DNA of 64,000 nt from Caprimulgus europaeus (lineage: Eukaryota; Chordata; Aves; Caprimulgiformes; Caprimulgidae). The stretch is from positions 45,176,839 to 45,240,838 of the forward strand of contig OU015532.1 in NCBI GenBank assembly GCA_907165065.1, read 5' to 3'. The notes beneath the pieces are model-generated. The model was not told where the DNA came from. It searched no databases and saw only the letters and a program-made list of their open reading frames with translations. A program made the translations under genes and the position numbers. This document shows, one piece after another, positions 1-13,174 of the stretch. Numbering within the stretch: the stretch's first letter is position 1; each line of letters begins with the position of its first letter.

Positions 1-762
1 CTGTCCTTCTCCCAGCAACAACAATGACAGCAAGACTGGTATGTGGAGCACAAAATCCAGGACACATGTGTCTGAGGAGAGGCAGACAGAGGCCTGCTTT
101 GTTAGCAACAGCAGAGGAGTCCCATCACAGCTCAGAGATTAAGTTTTTTGTCACAGGAGCCTGTGATATTCCCAGCCCCCCCTCCCACAAAAGGTGACCC
201 CTCACCATCAGCTATTGAGGTGGGACAGGGAACACTCACACAGAGATGTTATAACTGCAGCAGTCAAAGGGTGGAGAGGCTAAGTTAATTTTTAATTGCA
301 ATTCTGCTCTCAAATTAGACCTGTCCTGCCTCCACCTAGCAAGTGCTGCATGTCTGGTGCTCGCTGAAGGTTATGGGATGTGTTTGGCTCAAGCTGGTGC
401 TGTGCTTACCCGTGCCACGCAGCTCACCCGTGGCTCAGCCTTCCCCTGCTGCACCGCCCTTGCTCTGGCACTGCAGGTTTCTTCCTGATGAGCTCTGGCA
501 GCTGAAGCACCTCAGCTGCCAAGTTACTGCACAGCACAAATAAAGAGCCTCATTTATGAGCATGGGGAAAGAGAAGGAGACAAGCAGGAACAGCCTCCAC
601 ACAAACCAGAACAGATCAGTGGTGGAAATCACCGTCTCGCTGCATTTACGGGCAAGTGCAAAGTTCCTGCGAGCCCTCGAGGAGAGCACACGTGAGAGCA
701 GCGAGTTCTGAAGGTCAGCCCCAAAACTCCAAGTCAAGTAGAAGAGGGTTCACATTTGAAGA
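1..762. other. Unique sequence, no gene seen
   Basis: I see no repeat, RNA gene or convincing exon here. Short open frames on both strands lack family resemblance. The + strand is rich in A and C, as in the rest of the first 15 kb. Confidence 0.5.
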
Positions 763-985
763 TCATAGAATCACAGACTGGTTTGGGTTGGAAGGGACCT
801 TAAAGCTCATCCAGTTCCAACCCCCCTGCCATGAGCAGGGACACCTTCCACTAGACCAGGTTGCTCAAAGCCTCATCCAACCTGGCCTTGAACACTTCCA
901 GGGAGGAGCAGCCACAGCTTCTCTGGGCAACCTGTTCCAGTGTCTCATCACCCTCACCATGAAGAATTTCTTCCTAATATCTAAG
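763..985 (-). mobile_element. CR1 LINE fragment, 3' end, antisense
   Basis: The left edge reads tcatagaatcacagactgg followed by tttgggttggaagggacc, which is the reverse complement of the CR1 3' tail. It continues with the usual complement of the ORF2 C-terminal region and 3'UTR, then loses similarity after about 985. It is 5'-truncated and non-functional. It belongs to the same subfamily as the copies at 16.4, 45.3 and 52.8 kb ('ttccactagaccaggttgct' type). Confidence 0.93.
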
Positions 986-1611
986 ATGCTGTCCCCTCTC
1001 CCCATGATGTTCTTCCTTAAGGAAATGATGGGTTACAAAGAAGCTGCAGGTTGTTCCTGTGTACTTTGGCCAGTTGCTCCCCACTGGCTCTAACTCCAGG
1101 GAGTCTAAAACAAAGGCAGAACCTATGGGAAGTGCTGCTACGAGCTTTTACCAGGGCAGGGTGAGGTCAAACCAGTATTAAAATGGGTTTTCCAGTTGCT
1201 ATTCCACAAACACCTTGAATGCTGTGTTTGGCTGCCATGCCAGCTCGTTTCTGCCATCCCTCCTGCCTGTCAGAGGAGACATTTCCAACTGGAGAGATGC
1301 AGCAGCCAGCACTGAGAACTCAGCTTCTGCAGCACCTGAGGCTCCTGATCTTTCACATCTTGCATCTCATGTGGCAGGGGGGAATCACTGGATGAAAGCT
1401 CAGCTAATCCACTGAACCAACCTCCACAGCAGCCTCAGATGCTCACTGCAAGTGCTTGCTAACACAGCAGACAAGCATCACCCTCCCCACGCTTACCCCA
1501 GCCTTACACATTGCAGCAGGTTGTTTTCCTCAAGATACTATTGCCAGGCTGCACTTTGAAAAGCTCTAAAGCTCTCCTGGATCTGGTTGCACGTCCCCGC
1601 CTTCTTTTCAC
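986..1611. other. Unique sequence between two CR1 copies
   Basis: Nothing recognisable. Open frames are short and look random. Confidence 0.45.
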
Positions 1612-1848
1612 ACAGAATCACAGCATGGTGGGGAGTTGGAAGGGACCTCAGGAGATCATCCAGTCCAACCCTGCTGCTAGAGCAGGTTCCCTACACCAGG
1701 TTGCACAGGAAAGTGTCCAGGTGGGTTTGAACATCTCCAGAGATGGAGACTCCACACCCTCTCTGGGCAGCCTGGCCCAGGGCTCCAACACCCTCACAGG
1801 AAAGAAGTTTTTCCTTCAGTTTGTCTGGAACTTCTGGTGTTGCAGTTT
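1612..1848 (-). mobile_element. CR1 LINE fragment, antisense
   Basis: Starts with the tail complement acagaatcacagcatggtgg, then ggaagggacctcaggagatc. This 'catggtgggg' subfamily recurs at 35.36 and 63.23 kb. It is 5'-truncated at about 1848 and carries no intact frame. Confidence 0.92.
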
Positions 1849-2863
1849 TTACCAAGGTTAGCTGGGATCATTTGTAGACAGACCAACTAAGAAGCCCTGG
1901 AGAAGGAGGAGCTCCCACTGATGCACTCAGGTCACAGAACTGGCTCCATCTGACAAAAGCAACCAGTACCTGTCCCTAGAAGGGGACCAGCAAGCCACAG
2001 GTTCCATGAAGATGTTTCTCTGCAGGCTAATTTGCACGAGGCTAGGCAATTTTGAAAGCTAATGCCATTACTTTCCACACTATTATGTGCCAGAAACCAG
2101 ATCCAGATCAGCCATATACCAGGCTGGAGAGCCACAGAAGCCAGCTGGGGATCAGAATTTGCTCACTAAATGGTCACTGTCCCTTCCAGCTCCAAGGGAG
2201 ACACCAGCACACAGGACAGGCTGGGAAAGGGACAGCCCAGAAAGCCAGGATCTTTAACAGCAGGGAAGGAAACAGCCCATCTTCTGGAGGATTTTGAGCC
2301 CTTGCACCACAAAGCCCAGCTGCCAGAAATGCTTCTCCATCCATGCCCATGAAGAACAAGCACTTGGCAATCAGAAGGTCTCTTGATCATCAGTGATGAG
2401 ACAGGACAGCTTCACCCAACAGCACCAGTTAATGAACAATGACAGAGTTACCAAGTCTTCTCCTGTTAACCAGGTCCAGCACTGTCCTCAGGGCAGAGAC
2501 TGCAAGTTACAGCCACGTTAACGTGCACCAAACATCCAAAGGAGTTCATCTGGTTGATGTTAATATTCAAAGGCCTTGGACTTCCAGTACACCTGAGAAG
2601 TACATCTTGTCTCTGGCAAGCAAATAACTGCAGAGCCAAGGAAAAACCCAGCTCTGAATTCACTGAGCTTTTCTTCAAGCTCCACTGAGATAATACCAGC
2701 TGTGTAATGACCTTGAGAACAGAAACAAGATCCTGTTTGTCGTGGAGATTTTCCAAGCAGCATCTTTTCTAAAGTTACAATGGAGAGATCTGGGGGAGAA
2801 GCTGGATCCTAAAAATTAAGGCTGCTAATTTGAGTTACCTTCTCAAACAGGCCACACCCGTGG

Positions 2864-2886
2864 ATACACACACATATATATATAAA
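2864..2886. repeat. Short (CA)n/(TA)n microsatellite
   Basis: A run of acacacaca passes into tatatatata. It is about 23 bp and too short to be remarkable. Confidence 0.7.
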
Positions 2887-3984
2887 TAATTTCTGTATCA
2901 CTGATTCAGCTAGTTTTTTATGAAGGAAAGTGTCAGGGCAAGGTAAAAAATTATCTCTGCATAACACAAACTTTGGAAACAGAAGGGAAGAAAAGAAGGT
3001 ATGAGGAACACTTCTCCAGAGACCTGCTCCTTATCTTAAGGAGAAGCAATTGCCTTCAAGCTAGAGGAGACAGCTTGAGAGCTAAGCACAAAGTCAGGCT
3101 GGGAACTGCAGCACTACACTTAATTGTCAACAAACTTGGATGTCACCACTTAGGAGTAGAGACATGTACAGTGACACGCTTACAGGAGCATCTGCAAGAC
3201 ATCTGCAAGCCACAGGCTCAAGTGTCTGCTGTCCCTGGAGCAAGGGGAGCAGACTAAATCAACAGATGGCTGCAAGTACTGCAGAAATACCACTGGAAAG
3301 ATGACATTTCACAGGAAACTAGATTAATTTCTGAGGAAATTCATCAACTCATACTGCAAACATCATCTGACAGAGACTCTCAAAACCTTTGGTTACACAA
3401 AGGTATTTTCCTGGTGTATCTGATGAGACATTAAGCTTTTCCATTTGACTTCTGTAGTTGGTATACTGTTGTGTAAATATCTGACAAGCAACAGTGTCAC
3501 CCAGTGAGACCCCAGATGAGAAAGCACTCGTGGGACCATCTAGGATGGCAGAGGTTTTTCAGCATGTGTTACCACAGCAAGCACACATTCTGTATTTTCT
3601 AAAGAGGAAATGCATATTTTCAAGAGGTGCTTCTGATCCTCAAGAGGAAGTGATTAGATATTTATAACCCACTATCATACTGGTAAAAAGAAACCAACTC
3701 ACAGTTTGGTATCAAAGAGCAGCACAGGTTTTAGAAGCACCCATTATCATCTCTCTGTAGTTGCAAGGGGTAAAATCAGGTTTTAAAACCATCTGGACTT
3801 CACACTTCAGTGTGAGAGCCAACATTTAAGTAGGTCTTTAGTCCTTACAACTGGCAAATTGAGAGAGTTCTTTGCTATTTTCAGTCTATACACTCATGCT
3901 TGCACAGCATGACAGTATTTGCAGGAGAGTATTTCTCCATTTGAAGCAAATCTTTCCACTCTGTAAGACCAGAGATACAAGTTT

Positions 3985-4090
3985 GGCAAAAGAAAAAAAC
4001 TGGAAAGAAAAAAACCAACAGAAAACCCACAACCTGTCCCAGAAGTCATTTTTCTCCTCTCCTCCTAAAAAAAACCAACAAAAAATACAG
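3985..4090. repeat. A-rich low-complexity stretch
   Basis: Several runs of six to eight A separated by short C- or G-containing spacers (aaaaaaac-ccaacag type). No tail or target-site pattern marks it as a retrocopy. Confidence 0.5.
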
Positions 4091-4634
4091 CTTACCAGAA
4101 ATAGCAGACAGAAGAAGCAGCCAAAAGTACAGTTCAGTGGACTTTTTTTCATTCCCATGTACTAGAATGGTATTTGTGTAACAAACACAGCAGGTAGAGC
4201 CCAGAAAGTGGTCTCCACACTGACTAAAACCAGTACAAGGTGCAGTAAAAATGCAGTTGTCACAAAACTGGTTGGGTAACTCTGTCACTTGACTACATTG
4301 ACTCCAACAGCTCCAAAACTGAGACCAGCTCAGCTTTGTTTTCTGCACTTGGAGCAGTTACACTGCAAATTTCACCTCTGAAATGGATGCCACCACCAGC
4401 TCTTGCACCCACAAGCAATGCCTGGGGGTCAAAGGCAGTCCCCTGTGTTGGTTTGCCCCACATCACCCCATGGAGAAGCAAAGTCCCTGAGCAGAACCTG
4501 CACCCCAAACTGCATCAGGGTGGCCAGCTCAGGTGAGCAGCACCTTGCTCATGCTCAGGTAAGCTTCTCCCCAGCCTGGCTCTGCACTGGGCACAGGATG
4601 CTACTATGGCATTTGCTGTTGTCATCAGACTTAC

Positions 4635-4816
4635 CTGGAAATCCCCGATGCAAGTACATGCACGGGCTCCTGAGCCTCTCTTCTCCTCCAAGCAATGATT
4701 TAGAGGTCAACAAATCTCCTCTGAGGAGTTGCACAATATCCCTCCCAACACCCCTTGGCTTGGAGATACCTTCCTAAGAGCCAGGAGCTTTCCCTCCCTG
4801 TCAAAGCACCCAAAGG
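4635..4816 (-). other. Candidate noncoding exon, minus strand
   Basis: Read on the minus strand, a strong polypyrimidine acceptor (tcttcctgccttcctcccta then g) precedes base 4816. A near-perfect donor, CCAG followed by GTAAGTC, ends the segment at 4635. The 182 bp between them contains stops in all three minus frames (for example TGA after GGAGATTTGT), so if spliced it would be a 5'UTR or lncRNA exon. It lies on the strand expected from the CpG-island promoter at 16 kb. A chance pairing of two good splice signals remains quite possible. Confidence 0.22.
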
Positions 4817-6902
4817 CTAGGGAGGAAGGCAGGAAGAAAGCCTTAACACCAGCTTTCTTCTGTCTTAGGAGACAGCACCAGACACTGCCAGACTGAGGTA
4901 GGAGCCAGGTAACAGAACCTATTTTTATCTCTCCCACCACATCCTCCCATAAAATACAAGAGGTCAAGGTCGAGGACTTTCTACTGTAAAGTTCCCTTTC
5001 AAAACAAACTGGTTTTCAGTTACTTCCATTTTCTCAGATGCTAGGGCAGATAACTTGTAGGTGTTTAGATTCAGCACACCCATGCCAAACGTGCTTCTCA
5101 GAAGTCACAGCATCTGCCTGAAGTAGGAAATGAGGTTTCTTATTCTTTTTGGTTCTTTCCAGGAATTAGCCAGGATGTAGTGAAGGTGCAGAGGGAGCAG
5201 TTCTACTTCAAGGGCAGGAAGTTCTCCCCAGCTTAGCAACCTGAACAGCAATTAAACAAACACCCTCTCTCTCCACCTTCTCTCTGCCTGTTGAGCCTTG
5301 GGACCACATTCCTCTTCTCCACAGAGGTGGACAGGGCTGAGCAGAGCCTGGGCACCAGTACCCAGCGTGGGAGGGAAGCTGAGCCCAGCTAGGCTTCTCC
5401 ACCACTGTTCCCAGCAACAGCAGGCTTTCCAGTAGTTCATTCCACATCTGAAGCCAGACACTGCCAGGAGCCAAGCATTAGAGGTCACATACCCAGAAGA
5501 GCGTAGGAGGACGAACACTCCCTGGTGCTTCTCAGGCTAAGGCTCTGGAAGAGCTGGGACACCCTGCCAAATTGGCCAAGTGCTCACCAGAGCACTGAAG
5601 TCCCACAGTGCTGGGGGACTAGCCCACTGAACAATGGGAATGTCTTCTGGCACCAGGATTTGCCCCAAAACCTCTCCCTCTAGGGTCCATCTACATGATC
5701 TTAAGTCTCAGAAAGGAAGATAAACAACAGGAAAACCCACCACCACAAAGCAGAGGAGAGACCTCTGGCTTGTTATTCCAAGTGATTGTGAAGCTTTTGA
5801 GTTAAGTCAGCTTTCTTGAGCAACAGAAGAGACAGGCTATTAGTCTACTTTAATCAGATCACATGTTTTGTATCACATCCTTTGCTGATAGCAAGGCACT
5901 CATCTCAAGAAGCAAAGGTTTTAACCCTTCAGCCCCACAGATCAAGCAGAGCTGGAAGACAACTGCAGACCCAGCATGACCCAGAAGTCCTACTGGCATG
6001 GAAAAGTGCCTCAGCCCACACAAGGATGCATCTTCTGGCCTGTTCACACAGTCCCTTTATTATTTGGCATCTCAGCAATCTTGTTTTTCCCCAAATACAC
6101 CATTTGCTAATTGCAGCACCCTCATGCCTGTGGCTACTGAACCACTCCTGTTCTGGGTGATTCTAGAGCAGAAGACCACAAATCAGCAGCTGTAATAACC
6201 ACCCCTCTTCAACAACATCTGCCCTACCATAACCACAGCCCCTCCACTGTGCAACCTGAAGGACCCCATTGCAGAGCTGACAATACCCAGAGTCAGAAGA
6301 ACAGGATTCCTGTGAGATTCCTACACAAAGTCATCTCATGGTCACATGTACTGGAGCAGACAAGGAAAGCAACTCAACAAACCCATTTGCTATGAGCAGA
6401 CAGGGGGTGGCTAAACCAGGACTCTCCAAACTCATGGACTCAATGGTACAGAGCCATTTGCAGAACAGAGGTGCCACAGCCATGAAAGATTACTGCTGGA
6501 CCCAGGCCCTGCACTGACTGTCCTCAGCCCTAGGAGAAGCTTTACTTCCCATCAAACCACCCCAGGGTCACAGGAAATCTCGTGCTCCACCAGAGCCTGG
6601 TCTGCCTGACAGGGAGATGAGCACCATCACAGACAGTCTGAGCCCAAACATTTCACAACATTCTGAGTTTCAAGCCACAGATACCACCTGACACTACCAG
6701 TGGACATGAATGAAAAGAGAAAGCCAGAGCTATAAAAAGCTTTAGAGGAAGGGACTCTGTCTGAAACAGCCCCTTTTCCAAAAGGATGATTTAGAGATGG
6801 TGAGGAAAATGCTAAAGTACAAGAATTTAGAGTACAGATGTTTTGAGTCATTCCCTTCTACTCAGAAAAACCCACCTGCAACCGTATTTTTCCCCTTCAA
6901 AT

Positions 6903-7260
6903 ACAGAATCATCAAATGATTTGGGTTGAAGGGACCTTTCAAGGTCCATCTAGTCCAACCCCCCTGCAGTGAGCAGGGACATCTTCAACCAGACCAGGTT
7001 GCTCAGAGCCCCGTCCAACCTGACCTTGAATGTTTCCAGGGATGGGGCTTCTACCACCTCTCTGGGCAACCTGGGCCAGGGTTTCACCACCCTCAGTGTA
7101 AAATATTTCTTCCTTACATCCAGTCTAAATCTCCCCTCTTTCAGTTTAAAACCATCACCCCTTGTCCTCTCACTAGAGGTTGTGAAAAGTCTGTCCCCAC
7201 CTTTCTTACAGGCCCCTTCAATTACTGAAGGTGCAATAAGGTCTCCCCAAAACCTTCTCA
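6903..7260 (-). mobile_element. CR1 LINE fragment, antisense, about 360 bp
   Basis: Begins acagaatcatcaaatgattt, then gggttgaagggacctttc. It covers the tail, 3'UTR and ORF2 C-terminal region in antisense. A related copy, also with 'gtgagcagggacatcttcaa', is at 16.85-17.15 kb. It is 5'-truncated where 'ggtctccccaaaaccttctc' fades out. Confidence 0.92.
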
Positions 7261-8513
7261 TATCAGTGTGAATAACACCAATAGTTTCACCTTTATACCT
7301 GGCAGCCCCTGGCCACAACAGCCAAACCCCTCACTGGTCTGATCACTGTGAGGATGCAGCTCAGAAGCAATTTTGTGCTTTACTGTGGAAGAGTTGGTCC
7401 CAGCAGAGGCTGCTGTCCAGTCTCCAAGATGTACAGCAGGCAGCACTGTATCACTTTTTCCTTCTACTTTTTCCTTTTGCAGAGCCATCCTCTCACTCCA
7501 AACCCTTCCTACAGGAGGAGGAAAATGGAAGAGGGAGCTGCATTGTAGGGCAGCACAGAGCAACACTGTGAGGAGCAAGAGTAACACAGCACAAGCTGTT
7601 AGAGAAGCTGCAAAGCCACCTCGTTCTCAGCTTAAGCATTTTAGGACAATAAGAAATCTCAGCAGACAAAGGAGGAAAACAAAGGAGGCCTCCAGAAAAC
7701 ACTTAGCCAGCTGGAAGAGATGCTCAAAAGCTCTTGGTTTCCCTTCTAGGAAGATGGTCCTGGAGATCAAGGTGGACTGCAATACATGCAGGTGTTTTGC
7801 TACCCTGCTGACTGCTGCATTACCAGGCAGGTAATCCCAGCAGACTTAATTGGAGCAACTTAATTGGAGCAATGTGAGAACATCACCCAATTATAGACCT
7901 GTCACCAGCAGTTAAGATCACCTCTCCACCAAACACCATCTAAAAAAAGGAAAATCCAGCCTTCCAAGCACCACATGCATAGGTTATGGACAGGGTTGCT
8001 CCAAGCCAAGAGGAACAGACATATGGGATAGGTTCCTCAGGAATTTGGCAGTTAAAATAGACAGCAAGACTTTGAAAAGCTGGGTCTGCTTTGGGAAAAG
8101 GAGGGGCCTCCTTGGAGTCTGCACATCTACACACAGCAGCCTGGAAAACGGGTTCAGCTGAACCTGAACCAAGGGAGGCTTGGGTGGCCTTTTCTACTTT
8201 CTTGAAAGGATCTCCTTTTCTAAAATTAGAGCATAAATATTTCAGGAGACTGATGGAGGAATGCTAGAAGAATGAGATGGAAAAAGAAAAGTTCAGAAGT
8301 ATTTATTTTAAAAAGAAAGAACTTTTATCCAGAATAACTGATTTACAAGTATCAGAGACATTAATACTCCCATTTCAGAGGGGGAAAAAAAAGGCAGGGC
8401 TGTTACATCTTTAATTAGTAAATCACTACTGAGGCTAAGATTACATTTTAATAGGGCTGAAGGCACATTTTCTCTTGCCTCTGTCCCACCATGCTGTGCT
8501 CTTTCCCCCACAG

Positions 8514-8616
8514 CCCACTCCTCAGATACCTTTTCTACTTCACATCAATTCTACAATTTTTAATCAAACCAAACATACCAACGACATCAAACTGCAGCCA
8601 GGAGTCTCACACACAG
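8514..8616 (+). other. Candidate plus-strand exon, unrecognised
   Basis: A long pyrimidine-rich run ending ctctttcccccacag immediately precedes base 8514. A strong donor, ACACAG followed by GTAAGG, follows base 8616. Two of the three frames are open across the 103 bp; one reads PTPQIPFLLHIN at its start. No protein family is recognised, and the local base skew favours transcription of the other strand. This may well be a chance pair of splice-like signals. Confidence 0.18.
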
Positions 8617-10504
8617 GTAAGGGCTGTGACACAAGGCTCCCTCTGCTCCCAGGATACATGCCCACCCCTCACTAGTGCAGCAGCTTGAAACCCACCCCAG
8701 CAAAGCCCCATCACCAACAGGAGGTTGCCAGCAGGACAATCACCTACCACAGGACATCAGGGCTCTCCACCAAGACCCTGGGCACAGGAGTGACCAGACA
8801 GCACTGCAGGAACACGGCCACTGACCTAGCTCAGCTCACACAGCACTGCACAAGCTGTTTCTCCTGACAACAAACACCTGCAGAGAAGGCTGGCTCTCTT
8901 CTGAGCAAACAAGGAGCAACTGTTTAGGTTCCCATGGGACAACACTGAGTGCACAGCCATCTACTTGTATACACACTGGTGGGTCCTGCTTGTAGCTGAC
9001 AGCTGAGCTAGGAAGAGGTTTCCCAGCTGCCTGAAGCTATGCAAAGCAGGACCTTAGTGTTTTTATGACAGGATCCAGTCTAAACCACCACCAGGCCAGC
9101 CTCCAAAGCTGCAACACGATGGATTGGGAATGAACAGAGAAACACCCAGGCTCTGAGACCAACTGCAGCATCGAGTCAAAGGAGCCCTTGAGGTCTTAGA
9201 CTCAGGCATTAAAGGAGCTTGCTGTTCCTCGAAACAGTCCTCCCTGAAATAGGCTCTTCTGCCGAGGTAGCAGCCAGTTTGATGCCACTTGTGACATGAG
9301 GAAATTCCCACACAGTTTCAACAACAGCATCTTGGTCACCTCGGTTTGGTTCCAGGAAGCCATGAGTCACAATGCTTCCCCCAGGGAGCAGGGGTGAGAG
9401 GAAACTCTGACCTGTCAGGTCCCCTCCATGAGGCAGGAGAGGAGCCAGTGGCTGTGGGCATCACCTCCCACCCCTCAGGAGCAGGCACAGCCACCCCCAT
9501 TTTAGCTGCTCTCAGACAAGGTGTTATCACCCTTGGAAGATCTGAACAGCCACCTCCACCAGCCTTTGGTGACATTCTTAGGGGACCTGCAGCCTGTGGG
9601 GCATCCCCAGGGAGGTGGCAGCAGACCCCTTGGGAGCAAAAAGAGAAGGGCTGTGCCTTTACCTTGTTTCACATGGCTCACTAAGGCTTCTCCACACAGC
9701 TGTGGTCTAGCACTGTCCTGCACAGCAGCTGCTGAGCAGAAGTCCTCTCTAATTAAGAGAGCTTCCTTTGGGAATAGGTGGATCTGCTGCAGACTCAGAG
9801 GGCTCTTTAGTTATTCCATGTGCAGTCTCTCCACAAAGCTGCATTAGGAAGGGACCTGAATGCAAAGAAGAGCCCAGCAGCTTCTTAGACCTTTGGGAAA
9901 GTACATCCGAGCAGCTGGGTTTCATCATCTGGTTGGGTTTTTCCCCTTCCCCCAGAAGAGACTTCAGTGATGAGCATAATTAGAACTCCTGCCTACCTTT
10001 TAAGCCCCAGTTTCTTCAAGCATCCAGCAGAGATGCTGCAAAATAGTTCCCATCTCTGCTTGGTCAGTGCAAAATTCATGTGGGCAACAGCCTTGCTAAC
10101 CTGCAGGTCAGTGGTCTCCTCAGCCCAAGTCCAGCACAGCTTTCTGGATCCACACTTCTATACAAACAGGGAGCCTAGCTCCATGATCACAAGACACAGA
10201 AGATGGGGAGCAAGGGGACAGGAGACAGTTTACTTAGTGAAGCACACTGGGAAGTTGAGGATGTTCCAACAAAACCACTCAAGACTGACTCATCACCATC
10301 AGTTCCAGCCCTGACACACACAGCAGACACATGACTGGATCCAGAGAGGTCAAGAGGACACTTTGCACCACACCACCAGCATGAAACAAGCCCCAGAACC
10401 AATGCACAGCAATCATTTCAGTAGTAGAGATGGTGTCCTATCACCACACCAGCCAGAACAGCACCCTGGTTATGCAAAAAGAATTCCACAAATTATTTAA
10501 GTAC

Positions 10505-10555
10505 AAGAGGAGAGGAGAGGAGCAGAGCAGAGAGGAAAGGAAAGGAGCAGAGCAC
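10505..10555 (+). repeat. Purine-rich low-complexity stretch
   Basis: Irregular agg/gag/gcag repeats (gaggagaggagaggagcaga and similar) with almost no pyrimidine for about 50 bp. Confidence 0.6.
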
Positions 10556-11705
10556 TCTGCATGGTGCCTTTCAAAAGCAGGCAAGTTAGCTCAGGGACCA
10601 AAGTGGGTTTTTTACACTCAATACTGACATCAGTGAATACAGAACCTCTCTTCAATTTCTGTCCACACATATTCCAAGTCACATTAAGTAAGCCATGTAC
10701 AGGGCCAAGGAGAAACAAGAAAAAAATCAGGTAGGAAGGGAATAAGACATTCTCAACACATATTTTTGCCTCTAAGACTAGAGCACCTACAAACTGAAAT
10801 GCCATGGAAGGTACAAAAACTTCCCTGGAAAGGTCTGACTAGAGCACTGAGCCATTCTGTGCAAGAGCAGAGCTCCTCTAGCTAATTTAGACTTCACAAC
10901 TGATTCCCAACCAAACTGCTCATCATCTATCACAGGAGACACACCAGCTCTGGGTGTTCAGGTGTGCTGTGCCCAGACCTCATGGATCACAGAGGCCCTG
11001 GCCAAAGGAAGGTGCTGGTGGAGGACACAGCCACATCCAGTGACCACAACCCCTTCTCCAGGGCAACTCTAGGAAACAGCCTCCTTCATTCCCAAGGTAA
11101 AACTACTTTACAGCAAGTTCAGGCCAATGCTAATCAAATCCCTGTAAGCTAATTCCTCTCCCTCCTCTTTCCAAGCTGCCTCCATGGCAATGGAAGGGGA
11201 GCAGCAGCAGAAAGGACCAAAGGTAGTCCCTGACTCCAGCTGTGGGAAGGAAGATCAGCTCAGCTCAAGGTGCCTGGCTGCAGCTCTGACAGCTCATCCC
11301 ATCCTCTGCTTGTGTATGAGACCTCCCTCTGAATGAAGCAGAATGATTTTTGCCTACAGGGCATGTGTCCATTGTGTAACTTCAGATCTCTGGGCTGCTG
11401 GATATCCTCACACATGGAGCTCATCCCAGAGCAGCATTTCTCCAGTACCCATGGCCATGGGGTTATCATCATACTGGTCAACCAGTGATCTGCTCACAGC
11501 CCAGCAACAATCTAGCAGTAAAAGGTAAAGCACTTTAGTGATGTACCTGTTTGCTCAAGTCTGCTGCAGAGAAACCAAAACAGCAGCCCAGCAGCATCCT
11601 TAGTACATGCCACCAGTTCTTTGCCCATGTGCAAGGCTCCTGGTGGCACAGGAGAGCTGTCCCTTCCCAACTCCTGAGCTCCTGAAAAGCAGACAGGCCA
11701 CTTAC

Positions 11706-11791
11706 CTCAGCAGCAAGTTTCACAAATTAAGTACATGCATCACACTTTGATTTGACTTGCTTTTAAATGGTGTTGTCCCAGTTCTGAAGCT
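11706..11791 (-). other. Candidate noncoding exon, minus strand
   Basis: On the minus strand, a pyrimidine-rich acceptor (gttcttatctcaccttggtag) precedes an 86-bp segment ending GCTGAG before the near-consensus donor GTAAGTGG. All three frames are stopped, so it could only be untranslated or lncRNA sequence. It is weaker than the 4635-4816 candidate, and I include it because strand and order fit a leftward transcript from the 16-kb promoter. Confidence 0.15.
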
Positions 11792-13122
11792 CTACCAAGG
11801 TGAGATAAGAACTAGAGCAGTCAGCCAGACATCCCATGCATGTGCCTCTTCCCACAGGAGAAATCCTGCCCTCAGCTTCGTCTCCTTCCCTTTCTCCCCT
11901 CTATTTACTTTGGATGAGCCTTGAAGCACCCAGCTTCTCTGGCCCTGCTGTGTCTGAGAGGACACACACTTGGCTACTGAGCCAGCAGTCTCCAATCCCC
12001 AACCTCACCCCACCAGGATACTCATTTATTCTCTTTTTCCACTGTCATCTCCCAGGCAGTCCCTTTCACAGAGCTGCCCACAGTAACGCCTCATCTTTCT
12101 TCCAGAAAATCAGCTCGCTCTGAATCTGTCAGTGCAGGCAAGCAGTGATTTAAGTCATCTCCAGCATGCTGTTCCCTGTGCTTCACTTATCACTCTGGCT
12201 AGGTTCAAGTCAGCCATTAACTGCTTCAGTGTTTCCAAGCCCTGATAGCCCAGACAGCTTTCAGCAACCAGGCTCCACCACAGCCGAGCAACCGTCAAGG
12301 AACTGCTGGCGCTGGCTGTGCCTCCTGTATTATTCCTTTTACCATGCCAAGAGACAGCCTGGGATTTTCAGCCTTTCCTCCATTTCATTCCCTCTTTAAG
12401 GATTCAGACAAGCCAGGAAGAGACAGAGGTGGTTAGGTAATGATTGCAGCTCGTTACTCAGCTCCTAGAGGGAAGGTGGCTCCCACAGCCATCCCTTCAG
12501 CACGTGTCGTTAATCATTTGCCCGTGGAAAGCTCCATCCCCACATTCCTCCAAGAGTAAATGTCCATGCAAGAGCAGAGTTTATTTCTTAGCTCATCAAA
12601 ACTGACAACAGCAGAGCAGGGGGTAAAGCTACTGGGCCCAGCTCCCCTTTGCCAGATGTAAGGACTCCAGATCCCATGTCATGTTCAGAGACATGATCCA
12701 TGTTCAGAGACAAATGAAGGCAGGGAAGGAGAAGAAGGGGATGCAGACATGGTGCTCCTATTTTAGGGAGTGGAAGTCAAAGCACTCTAGGGTGAGGGAC
12801 AGTTTCTGACAGCAAGAAGTTAATTTTGATGCACACAAGTTTTTCCAAAGAGGAAAGAAAGGAAGACATGCAAGAACTGAGGCTCTGATCACTCCTTGTT
12901 GCACAGGCACACTGGAAGCGTTGCCACCTCCTCCTGCCTTCCAAGCCACTCAAGCATAGCCCAAGCCCTCCTAAACCCATGGCAGCACCTCCCACTCACC
13001 CAGAGAGCAGAAACAGAAAGGAAACCAGGAAGAAAGTGACTGCCACGCCACAGGCACCATTAAAGTAGAGCAATAATTGCCACTTCAGATAGCACAGGGC
13101 ATGGTCCACCTCCCAGCATCAC

Positions 13123-13174
13123 CCTAGATTTCCTGTAACAGATTCTGTGCCTAGATTTCCTGTAACAGATTCAG
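13123..13174. repeat. 27-bp tandem duplication
   Basis: cctagatttcctgtaacaga plus seven further bases is repeated directly at 13150, with near identity. A simple local duplication. Confidence 0.8.

Larger units (their letters stand above)
1849..6902. other. Unique, A/C-rich sequence; one possible minus-strand exon
   Basis: About 5 kb without an interspersed repeat I can name. It holds a short alternating CA/TA stretch (about 2864-2886), an A-rich stretch at 3985-4090 and a candidate minus-strand noncoding exon at 4635-4816 (listed separately). No open frame resembles a known protein. A exceeds T on the + strand in most lines I counted. Confidence 0.45.
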
